Source of the DNA: an uncultured bacterium
GTDB lineage: Bacteria > Bacillota > Clostridia > Oscillospirales > Oscillospiraceae
Direction: 5' to 3'
Assembly: GCA_947383145.1 (NCBI GenBank)
Contig: CANDCH010000002.1
Span: forward strand, 124,001 to 188,000
DNA: 64,000 bases
The notes below the pieces were generated by a model. That model saw only the letters and a list, made by a program, of their open reading frames with translations. It did no database searches and was not told where the DNA came from. Below are positions 22,634-29,370 of the stretch, in pieces. Both the position numbers and the translations under genes were made by a program. Position 1 is the stretch's first letter. Each line of letters opens with the position of its first letter.

Positions 22634-23311
22634 ATGCACGTGGACATCCTGGGCCAGGCGGCGGTGTTTGGGCAGGGCGTCGCGCTGGGGGCGCTGCTGG
22701 GCCTGGTCTACGACGGGATGCGCACCCTGCGCCGGAGCCTGCGGCTGGCTCCGCTGGCCTTTGCGCTGGACGTGCTGTTCTGGCTGGGGGCCACGGCGGG
22801 GCTGTTCGCCCTCACCCTGCTGTCCGACGACGGGCGGGTGCGCGTCTACCACATGGCGGCGGCGGCGCTGGGGGGCGGGCTGTACTTTCTCACCCTCAGC
22901 CGCCTGGTGCTGCCCGCGCTGCTCTGGCTGGCGGGGAGAGTGCGCGCGGCGCTCCGCCTGCTCACCGCTCCGATCCGGCTGGCGGGGCGGCGGACAAAAA
23001 AATTTTTTAAAATTCGAAAAAAACACTTCCAAAATTGGCTGGAGTGGTATAAAATAAATATACTATACCGTTTCGCGAGAGACGGTGAAGGGGGGGCGGA
23101 GCCGCGTGAAGCTGAAGGTAAAACGGGCCGGCATGGCCACAAAGCTGCTGGTTCTGGTGCTGCTGGCCGCCGTGGCCGCCGCTCTGCTGTCCACTCAGGC
23201 GAGGCTGAACGCCGCTCAAGCCGACCGGGAGGCGCTGAGCCGCCAGGTCCAGGAGCAGCGGGAGGCAAACGCCGCGCTGGAGGACGGCATCGCCCGCAGC
23301 GGCGACCCTGA
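22634..23311 (+). CDS. yabQ: spore cortex biosynthesis protein YabQ
   Basis: A membrane protein needed for spore cortex formation in Bacillus. The first about 155 residues fit the family: several hydrophobic helices (LGQAAVFGQGVALGALLGLV, LAFALDVLFWLGATAGLF, then LPALLWLAGRV) and a basic tail, KKFFKIRKKHFQNWLEWYK. As sequenced the frame does not stop there. It runs 206 bases into divIC, adding a low-complexity Gly/Arg/Glu tail that mirrors the other frame. Either the real protein has this odd tail or an indel near the A/T homopolymers (22995-23030) hides an earlier stop. Confidence 0.85.
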   Translation: MHVDILGQAAVFGQGVALGALLGLVYDGMRTLRRSLRLAPLAFALDVLFWLGATAGLFALTLLSDDGRVRVYHMAAAALGGGLYFLTLSRLVLPALLWLAGRVRAALRLLTAPIRLAGRRTKKFFKIRKKHFQNWLEWYKINILYRFARDGEGGAEPREAEGKTGRHGHKAAGSGAAGRRGRRSAVHSGEAERRSSRPGGAEPPGPGAAGGKRRAGGRHRPQRRP

Positions 23312-23390
23312 CTACCTGGCGGACATCGCCCGGAGCCGTCTGGGCCTGGTGGCGCCGGGGGAAATTGAGTTTGTGGACCCGACCAAGTAA
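23106..23390 (+). CDS. divIC: septum formation initiator, DivIC/FtsB family
   Basis: A bitopic division protein of 94 residues. A short basic cytoplasmic end (VKLKVKRAGMATK) is followed by one transmembrane helix (LLVLVLLAAVAAALL) and an extracytoplasmic coiled coil (ARLNAAQADREALSRQVQEQ) ending in the conserved DPDYLADIARSRLGLVAPGE. The family bridges FtsL and DivIB/FtsQ at the septum. The GTG at 23106 is preferred over GTG at 23085 because GAAGGGGGGCGG lies just upstream of it. It overlaps the yabQ frame by 206 bases. A TATACT at about 23063 with a TTGGCT 18 bases upstream may give it a vegetative promoter separate from sigma-E. Confidence 0.92.
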   Translation: MKLKVKRAGMATKLLVLVLLAAVAAALLSTQARLNAAQADREALSRQVQEQREANAALEDGIARSGDPDYLADIARSRLGLVAPGEIEFVDPTK

Positions 23391-23437
23391 GAAGCGCGGA
23401 GCCGTCGTGAGCAGCGCGGATGGAGCGGCGCGGAAGC
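23391..23437. repeat. 47-bp intergenic repeat, copy B
   Basis: Identical to 19733-19779 over 47 bases. It starts immediately after the divIC stop codon and fills most of the gap before yabR. Confidence 0.9.
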
Positions 23438-23492
23438 GAAAGCAGGTCCACAGGCAAAAATCCATACATATTGAGAGGGAAAAAAGAGATTT

Positions 23493-23963
23493 ATGGGGAT
23501 TGAAGTTGGTTCTATCTTGGATGGCAAGGTGACGGGGATCACCAAGTTCGGCGCGTTTGTGTCCCTGCCCGGCAACCGGTCCGGGCTGGTGCATATCTCT
23601 GAGATCGCGTACTCCTATGTCAACGACGTCCACGACCTGCTGGCCGAGGGACAGGAGGTGAAGGTGAAGGTCATCGGAATTGATGACAACAACCGCATTA
23701 ACCTGTCCATCAAGCAGGCGCTGCCCCCTCCGCCCCGCCCGGAGCGCCGCCCCGGCCCGCGCCCCGAGGGAGGAGACCGCCGTCCCCAGGGACGCCGCCC
23801 CGGTCCCGGTTCCGGCCGCGGCTTTGCGCCGGAGCCCGCCCAGCCCCGGGGGCCGGCCAGCTTTGAGGACCAGCTGAAGCAGTTTATGGCCAGCTCCGAC
23901 AGCAAGCTGTCCGAGCTGCATATGAACGAGAAGCGGGGCAGCCGCAGAGGCGGAAGAAGGTAA
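23493..23963 (+). CDS. yabR: S1 RNA-binding domain protein (YabR-like)
   Basis: 156 residues. An N-terminal S1/OB domain (about 1-72: GSILDGKVTGITKFGAFVSL, GLVHISEIAYSYVND, VKVKVIGIDDNNRINLSIKQ) is followed by a long Pro/Arg/Gly-rich disordered stretch (about 76-125) and a short acidic/basic end. S1 domains bind RNA; the YabR family resembles the polynucleotide phosphorylase C-terminus and general stress protein 13. Position after divIC matches Bacillus gene order. The ribosome site (GAGAGGG) is about 13 bases upstream, rather far. A strong terminator follows. Confidence 0.92.
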   Translation: MGIEVGSILDGKVTGITKFGAFVSLPGNRSGLVHISEIAYSYVNDVHDLLAEGQEVKVKVIGIDDNNRINLSIKQALPPPPRPERRPGPRPEGGDRRPQGRRPGPGSGRGFAPEPAQPRGPASFEDQLKQFMASSDSKLSELHMNEKRGSRRGGRR

Positions 23964-23973
23964 ACCGATCAAG

Positions 23974-24000
23974 GGGGGACGCGCCGGCGTCCCCCTTTTT
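23974..24000 (+). terminator. terminator of the yabPQ-divIC-yabR cluster
   Basis: A perfect 9-bp stem GGGGGACGC / GCGTCCCCC around GCCG, followed by five T. Confidence 0.92.
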
Positions 24001-24022
24001 GCCCCTTTTTGCGCAGCTTTAC

Positions 24023-24051
24023 CCGCGCCGCTCACAACGGCTCCGCGCTTC
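24023..24051. repeat. partial reverse copy of the 47-bp repeat
   Basis: The reverse complement gives gaagcgcggagccgttgtga then gcggcgcgg, matching the first about 29 bases of copies A and B with two changes. An imperfect hairpin (GGCGCT..., ...AGCGCC near 24064-24089) follows it. Confidence 0.7.
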
Positions 24052-24219
24052 TTTATAAAAATCGGCGCTCTCTCCGGGGAGAAAGCGCCCAAGGGTCTAT
24101 TTGCGCGGGAGAATGGAATGACCGCATGGGCCAAGCCCATGCCGCGGCCTGTGCCGCAGATACATGATACCACACCGGCGGGCCAAAACCCGTCGAATCC
24201 TGAAAGAGGAGGGTCAGCC

Positions 24220-25368
24220 ATGCTCATCGTCAACGGAATCGTCCACACCATGGAGGCGGGCACCATCCCCGGCGGCTTTGTGCGCACCCAGGGGAGCCGC
24301 ATCGTCCAGGTGGGGCCCATGTCCGCCCTGCCGGAGGGGGCGGACGCCGGCGGCCTCATCGACGCCCGGGGAGGGCATGTCCTGCCCGGCTTTATCGACG
24401 CCCACTGCCATGTGGGGCTGTACGGCTCCGCTCCCCAGGAGGACGACCTGAACGAGTCCCCCGCCCCCTGCACCCCGGAGCTGCGGGCGCTGGACGGGGT
24501 GAACCCCCTCAACCCCTATTTTGAGGAGGCCCGCCGCGCGGGGGTGACCTGCGTGCACACCGGCCCCGGCTCCGCCAATCCCATCGCGGGACAGTCCGTC
24601 CTGCTCAAAACGGCGGGTACCGTGGCGGACCAGATGGTGGTGCGCGCCCCCGCCGCCATGAAATTTGCCCTGGGGGAGAACCCCAAGGGAACCCACAAGG
24701 GCAGCGGCCCAGCCACCCGCATGGCCTCCGCCGCCCTCATCCGGGAGAAGCTGGCCCAGGCGCTGAACTACGAGCTGAAGTGGGCCCAGGCCCAGGCGGA
24801 CGATGAGGCGGACGGCCCGGAATTCGACGCCCGGCTGGACGCCCTGCGCCCGGTGGTGGCCGGCCGCCTGCCCGCCCATTTCCACGCCCACCGGGCGGAC
24901 GACATCGCCACCGCCCTCCGGCTGTCCAAGGAGTTCGGGCTGAACTGCGTCATCGTCCACGGCACCGGGGGCCATCTCATCGCGGACTATCTGGCCAAGG
25001 CGGGAACGCCCGTCATCACCGGCCCCTTCCTCATGGACCGCTGCAAGCCGGAGCTGTCCGGCCTCACGCTGGAGAACACCGCCCTGCTGGCCCAGGCGGG
25101 GGTGCAGACGGCCATCTGCACCGACCACCCGGAGACCCCCATCGGCCTGCTCCCCCTGTGCGCCGCCATGGCGGCCCGGGCCGGTTTGGACGAGGAGGAC
25201 GCCCTGGCCGCCATCACCATCAACCCCGCCCATATCCTGGGCGTGGGGGACCGGCTGGGCTCCCTGGCCCCCGGAAAGGACGCGGATATCGTGGTGATGG
25301 ACGGCCATCCCTTCCACTGGCGCGCCAGGGTCACCCATGTGCTCATCGACGGCCGGGAGGTGCTGTGA
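24220..25368 (+). CDS. amidohydrolase (imidazolonepropionase-like)
   Basis: A 382-residue metal-dependent amidohydrolase of the TIM-barrel superfamily; the substrate is unknown. Metal-site features are DAHCHVGLYG (about 66-75) after the GHVLPGF strand, HFHAHRADDIATA, VHGTGGHLIADYL and the catalytic-Asp region AICTDHPETPIGL. The C-terminal sandwich motif is LGSLAPGKDADIVVMDGHPF. AAAGAGGAGGG precedes the ATG at 24220. It sits one base ahead of a tartrate/fumarate dehydratase alpha gene, so the two are translationally coupled, hinting at a shared catabolic route for an organic acid or cyclic amide. That link is inference. Confidence 0.88.
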   Translation: MLIVNGIVHTMEAGTIPGGFVRTQGSRIVQVGPMSALPEGADAGGLIDARGGHVLPGFIDAHCHVGLYGSAPQEDDLNESPAPCTPELRALDGVNPLNPYFEEARRAGVTCVHTGPGSANPIAGQSVLLKTAGTVADQMVVRAPAAMKFALGENPKGTHKGSGPATRMASAALIREKLAQALNYELKWAQAQADDEADGPEFDARLDALRPVVAGRLPAHFHAHRADDIATALRLSKEFGLNCVIVHGTGGHLIADYLAKAGTPVITGPFLMDRCKPELSGLTLENTALLAQAGVQTAICTDHPETPIGLLPLCAAMAARAGLDEEDALAAITINPAHILGVGDRLGSLAPGKDADIVVMDGHPFHWRARVTHVLIDGREVL

Positions 25369-25369
25369 A

Positions 25370-26215
25370 ATGATACGGGAAATCGAGGCCGGCGCCCTGT
25401 CCGACGCCATCCGGGCGCTGTGCATCCAGGCCAACACCGTTCTGCCCCAGGATCTGCGGGAGGCGGTCCGCTCCGCCCGGGAAACCGAGCCCTCCCCGGT
25501 GGGGCGGGCCATCCTGGACGATGTGGCGGAGAATTACGAATTCGCGGAAAGCAGGGGCCTGCCCATCTGCCAGGACACGGGCATGGCGGTGGTGTTCCTC
25601 GACTGGGGGCAGGACTGCCATCTCTCCGGCGGCTGCCTGGAGGACGCGGTGAATGACGGCGTGCGCCGGGGCTATCTGGAGGGCCATCTGCGGCTGTCGG
25701 TGGTGGGCGACCCCCTGCGGCGGGTGAACACCAACGACAACACCCCCGCCGTCCTGCACCTGCGGATGGTGGCCGGGGACAGGGTAGACATCACTGTGGC
25801 CCCCAAGGGCTTCGGAAGCGAAAACATGACAAAGCTGCGCATGTTCAACCCCTCCGCCGGCCCGGAGCAGGTGGAGGACTTCGTTGTGGACTGCGTGGCC
25901 CAGGCCGGGTCCAATCCCTGCCCGCCGGTGGTCATCGGCGTGGGGCTGGGGGGCACGTCGGAGGCGGCGGCGCTGCTGGCCAAGCGGGCGCTGCTGCGCC
26001 CCGCCGGGGAGCCCCATCCAGACCCCTTTTACGCCGCCATGGAGGGCCGGATTCTGGAGCGGGTCAACCGGCTGGGCATCGGCCCCCAGGGGTTGGGGGG
26101 ATGGACCACCGCGCTGTCCGCCGCCATCCTTGCCCAGGCCACCCATATCGCCGGTCTGCCCTGCGCCGTCAACCTGGGGTGCCACGTGACGCGGCACGCC
26201 CGCGCGCTTTTGTGA
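25370..26215 (+). CDS. fumarate hydratase / L(+)-tartrate dehydratase alpha-type subunit
   Basis: The N-terminal (alpha) half of a class I, iron-sulfur hydro-lyase, 281 residues, full length for the family. Probable cluster cysteines are in LPICQDTGMAVVF, DCVAQAGSNPCPP and NLGCHVTRHARALL. GGWTTALSAAILAQATHIAG is also conserved. Two-subunit enzymes of this class need a beta subunit (TtdB/FumB C-terminal type). None follows: the next 400 bases hold no recognisable gene. The beta gene may have been lost at the island junction or lie elsewhere. The start ATG at 25370 is one base after the amidohydrolase TGA. Confidence 0.87.
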   Translation: MIREIEAGALSDAIRALCIQANTVLPQDLREAVRSARETEPSPVGRAILDDVAENYEFAESRGLPICQDTGMAVVFLDWGQDCHLSGGCLEDAVNDGVRRGYLEGHLRLSVVGDPLRRVNTNDNTPAVLHLRMVAGDRVDITVAPKGFGSENMTKLRMFNPSAGPEQVEDFVVDCVAQAGSNPCPPVVIGVGLGGTSEAAALLAKRALLRPAGEPHPDPFYAAMEGRILERVNRLGIGPQGLGGWTTALSAAILAQATHIAGLPCAVNLGCHVTRHARALL

Positions 26216-26528
26216 GCTCTGGCTCCCAGGAAGGCGGAAACCCCTCGAAAATCGGCCTGGCTGTCCATGCGTCCGTGAACAGTGACGCCGCGTTCAATAT
26301 GTCCCAGAGGAAATATTTCATCCCGAGCGGGCATGATAGGGAGGGCGGCGGCCCTGTGTGCTTCCTCTATCGAGGACATCCGGCATCCATCGCGCTGTGC
26401 GGCGGCGCGTTCTGTTTCGTTGACGGAACGATCCGAAAAAAATTGACCTATAGAGAGGATGGCATTCTGACCGCAGAGATATAGAACGGGCGGTCCGGTG
26501 CATTTCCAGAGAAAACCAGCGCCTGAAA
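26216..26528. other. gene-poor stretch at the accessory-island boundary
   Basis: About 310 bases without a convincing gene. Frames are open on both strands but show no family motif, no good ribosome site and no conserved-looking composition. It is probably degraded sequence left by rearrangement. Confidence 0.5.
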
Positions 26529-26558
26529 TTGAATACGCTTCCAAATCCTGCGGATAAT
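26529..26558 (+). promoter_or_regulatory. possible promoter of the AbrB-like fragment
   Basis: TTGAAT (26529-26534), 18 bases, GATAAT (26553-26558). Confidence 0.5.
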
Positions 26559-26613
26559 ACGGTTGGAACGATAAAAAAGCCGCGGGAGCCGCGGCAGACG
26601 CAGGAGGAAAACC

Positions 26614-26814
26614 ATGAAAGCGACAGGGATTGTGCGCCGCATCGACGATCTGGGCCGTGTGGTGATCCCCAAGGAAATCCGGCGCACCATGCGCATCCGG
26701 GAGGGCGACCCGTCACAGACGACATTGGAGCCATGGGAGCGGTTCTGCGGCGGGATGCTGGACATGGAGAAGCGGATGGGATTGAATTACATAAGCGATT
26801 CCCGGGCATTATAA
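26614..26814 (+). pseudogene. spoVT: truncated SpoVT/AbrB-type transcription factor
   Basis: The first 33 residues (MKATGIVRRIDDLGRVVIPK, then EIRRTMRIREGDP) are almost exactly the swapped-hairpin AbrB DNA-binding domain of SpoVT-like sporulation regulators. After GDP the sequence changes to SQTTLEPWERFCGGMLDMEK and ends at 66 residues. The expected continuation of the beta strand and the C-terminal GAF-like domain are missing. This looks like a break or junction inside spoVT rather than a natural short AbrB protein. The ribosome site AGGAGG is intact, so a short DNA-binding peptide could still be made. Confidence 0.65.
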
Positions 26815-27114
26815 CGGTTTGAAAATCCCCCTGACCCCGGTTGAAAAGTCAGGCCGTATAATGTAAAAAACAGTGCGTTCCGCCACGTAATGATATCATT
26901 GGGAGGGCGCCGCCATAGCCGGGAAACGCGCAGTTCCAAGATATGGGGATCTAATTACCGCTACATAAATAAGGCCTCTCCCAAAGGCGCTGTGACAAAC
27001 GACGGCTTTGATGACGTTCCGGATGAGGCGCGCCCTTGGCGCGAGAAATTATATTATTGAGATAGACGAGGAATACTTTGCGAAGCTGTGAGGCCGTCGC
27101 GGCGTGATACCCGT
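26815..27114. other. intergenic stretch with promoter-like box and remnants
   Basis: Contains TATAAT (26857-26862) preceded by an inverted repeat CCTGAC / GTCAGG (26830-26835, 26848-26853) resembling an operator, but no good -35. Near 27022 a 22-codon frame ends in NYIIEIDEEYFAKL; it has no ribosome site and is probably a gene remnant. Confidence 0.4.
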
Positions 27115-27321
27115 CTAAATTCTGACCTGCGCACCGTAGACAATTTCCCGGTGCACCCGGCCATGAACCAAAATCCAGCCATCCATATATTCCAGGCGGA
27201 CATCAATCCATCCCCCATCGTAATATTGAAAGCAGTCGCCGCAGTGGAGCCCGCCGTACAGAGCGCCGTTTTCCAGCGCAATATCGGGACGGCCGCCGTT
27301 AAAAATTAAAATTCCAACCAT
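27115..27321 (-). CDS. DUF5348 small protein
   Basis: A 68-residue protein resembling DUF5348: N-terminal GILIFNGGRPDIALENGALY, then GGLHCGDCFQYYDGGWIDVR and the C-terminal DGWILVHGRVHREIVYGAQV. Members are common in clostridial mobile elements and have no assigned function. AGGAGT lies five bases before the ATG. Its start is only 25 bases from the divergent jetA start, so the two genes share their control region. That arrangement makes a regulatory or auxiliary role for Wadjet conceivable, but nothing in the sequence shows DNA binding. Confidence 0.7.
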   Translation of the reverse strand: MVGILIFNGGRPDIALENGALYGGLHCGDCFQYYDGGWIDVRLEYMDGWILVHGRVHREIVYGAQVRI

Positions 27322-27346
27322 AGCTTACTCCTATAGGGGGATCATC

Positions 27347-28744
27347 ATGAAATTGTTTGACGCGGTTCCCGGCGACCTTTTTTCTGTTCTGGCGTCTCCC
27401 AACCGGGTGATCTACTCCGACGCCCTGGACGTGCTCTACGAAGCGTATCAGGAGGGGCTGAAAATCCCGGAGGACAAGCTGTATTCCATGCTGCGCGGCA
27501 GGTTGGAGCAGCAGTTGGCCCAGGCCAGCTTCGAGGGGGAGGACATCGACGAGGAGGAGCTGCGGGACGTCTCCGGGCGGGCCCGGTTTCTGATCCGGAA
27601 GCTGGGCGGCAAAGGCTGGTTTGAAAAAGAACGCGGTGAGGATTTCAACGAATACGTCACCGTCCCCGGATACAGCAGCCGGATTCTGGAGCTGTTCCAC
27701 CAGCTGCGCAACGACAGCCCCATGCGGGGGTATTCCTATGTGTTCGGCACCTATTCCACGCTGAAGGTGGCCGGTGAGGGAGACAGCGTCTATGACAAAA
27801 TGGCGGCGGTTTACAGCGCCTATGATAATACACAGTCGCTGATTAAATTGTTGCAAATGGTCTATCACAATGTAAAACATTTTTTTCAGCTTCAGATCAA
27901 CATGAGGGAGGTCAACACGGTATTGGCATCCCACTTTGACGATTTTGGTCAGAAAGTGGTGGAGGCATACATCCGTCCGTTGAAAATCAAGGATTCTGTC
28001 CTGAAATACCGGGTTCCAATTCAGGCAATTCTGAACGAGTGGTTAGAGGACGGCGCCCTGCTTGCGGCCATGGCCGGCGCGGCCCTTCAGGACCGGCGGG
28101 CGGGCAGCCTGGACGCCTGCCGGAGCGACCTGCTGCGCAAAATGTTCTGGGTCAAGGAACGGTACGACAGTATTCAGTCCGATTATTTGGACGAGATCGA
28201 CCAGCAGGTTCGAAGGTATACCCGGGCCACCACCCAGAAAATTGAAAACCTGACCAACCAGGACCACAATGTGAAGGGGAATCTGAACTATCTCCTCACC
28301 GCGCTGTCCAGGAACCGGAGAGCGGCGGAATTGGTCGAGCAGATCCAGCCGGTGTTCCAGCTCTATGAGCAGACCTGTCTCTCCCCGCGCAGCCTCTGGT
28401 ACCGCAGGCGGCCCGGGAAGCGGGTCAAGGCGGCCCCTGTGCTGGTGGAGGAGGAGGCTCCCAGCCCGGAGGCGGCGCTGCAGGCGGAGCGGCTGCTTCA
28501 CTCCGAGTATGGCCGGAATGCCGTAGCCGCTTATATTGAGCGATGGCTGGGAGAATCCGGCGTCGGCTATTCGTCGGACCTGGAGCTTCGAGACGATAAA
28601 GCGTACATTATGAGCCTGCTGGCAGTGCTGGCGAGCGGCGGCGCCGGGGCAAAATACAGCGTAGCGGAGCTGGAGAGCAGCTATTCCGAAAACGGCTACA
28701 CAATTCCTCAGCTTCGAATCGCGCGCAGGGAGGGAACAGGGTGA
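27347..28744 (+). CDS. jetA: Wadjet anti-plasmid system, JetA (DUF5716 type)
   Basis: The kleisin-like JetA subunit of a type II Wadjet complex, 465 residues. It begins MKLFDAVPGDLFSVLASPNR and contains winged-helix-like N-terminal sequence (YSDALDVLYEAYQEGLKI) and long helical middle segments (SVYDKMAAVYSAYDNTQSLI). A proline/glutamate-rich linker lies near 370. In Wadjet, JetA links the SMC-like JetC heads, recruits JetB and helps sense small circular plasmids by loop extrusion. AGGGGG precedes the ATG. The four jet genes all overlap end to start. DUF5716 as JetA, rather than DUF3375 or DUF2397, marks type II. Confidence 0.9.
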   Translation: MKLFDAVPGDLFSVLASPNRVIYSDALDVLYEAYQEGLKIPEDKLYSMLRGRLEQQLAQASFEGEDIDEEELRDVSGRARFLIRKLGGKGWFEKERGEDFNEYVTVPGYSSRILELFHQLRNDSPMRGYSYVFGTYSTLKVAGEGDSVYDKMAAVYSAYDNTQSLIKLLQMVYHNVKHFFQLQINMREVNTVLASHFDDFGQKVVEAYIRPLKIKDSVLKYRVPIQAILNEWLEDGALLAAMAGAALQDRRAGSLDACRSDLLRKMFWVKERYDSIQSDYLDEIDQQVRRYTRATTQKIENLTNQDHNVKGNLNYLLTALSRNRRAAELVEQIQPVFQLYEQTCLSPRSLWYRRRPGKRVKAAPVLVEEEAPSPEAALQAERLLHSEYGRNAVAAYIERWLGESGVGYSSDLELRDDKAYIMSLLAVLASGGAGAKYSVAELESSYSENGYTIPQLRIARREGTG

Positions 28745-29370
28745 ACGTTGACTGGGTAAACGGGGCGACCCAAAAGGAACTGGATCAGTTCAAATCCGTG
28801 TGCAGTCAGCTGCTTGGCCGAACCTATGTGGTAAAGACGCTCTGCCGGCCGGACAAGAGCAGGGTCAACAATCCGGACTATCTGTTCCTCACCGCCCACT
28901 ATGAGGAGGTGAGGGAATACCTCTATCTACTGGACTGGGATCTGCGCTGGGATAAGTTCAACGGTTATTTCTATGTCATCAATACCGACGAGGCCAACCG
29001 CTGCAACCTGGACAAAAAGCAGACGGCGATCCTGCTGGCCATCCGAATGATTTATGATGAAAACCAGGAGCGGCTGGGGCTGGAGCACGACGCCATCTGC
29101 ACCGTCCGCGACCTGCTGGAAAAGGTGGTGACGGATTATGCCATCCTCCCGGCCAAGCCTAACATGGACGAGGTGAAGCGCGCTCTGACCTTGCTGGACA
29201 ACCACAGCGTTATCCAGCGTCTGGAGGGAAAATACAGCCAGGGGAGCTGTAGGTTCGCCATCCTGCCTACGGTGTTGACGGCGGTCTCCAGCGAGAGGCT
29301 GGAGGCAGTGGTATCCGTGCTGAAAAAGGAGGGGGACAGTGAAGAGGCTGAAGAAGATCCTGCTGATTAA
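28741..29370 (+). CDS. jetB: Wadjet anti-plasmid system, JetB (DUF4194)
   Basis: The MukE/KITE-like accessory subunit JetB, 209 residues. Winged-helix-rich sequence includes LTAHYEEVREYLYLLDWDLR, LDKKQTAILLAIRMIYDENQ and CTVRDLLEKVVTDYAILPAK, and the late LTLLDNHSVIQRLEGKYSQG, all fitting the DUF4194 pattern. It binds the JetA kleisin on the JetC core. The GTG start overlaps the jetA TGA (GTGA), so translation is coupled. The acidic tail (EGDSEEAEEDPAD) overlaps the first codons of jetC. Confidence 0.9.
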   Translation: MNVDWVNGATQKELDQFKSVCSQLLGRTYVVKTLCRPDKSRVNNPDYLFLTAHYEEVREYLYLLDWDLRWDKFNGYFYVINTDEANRCNLDKKQTAILLAIRMIYDENQERLGLEHDAICTVRDLLEKVVTDYAILPAKPNMDEVKRALTLLDNHSVIQRLEGKYSQGSCRFAILPTVLTAVSSERLEAVVSVLKKEGDSEEAEEDPAD

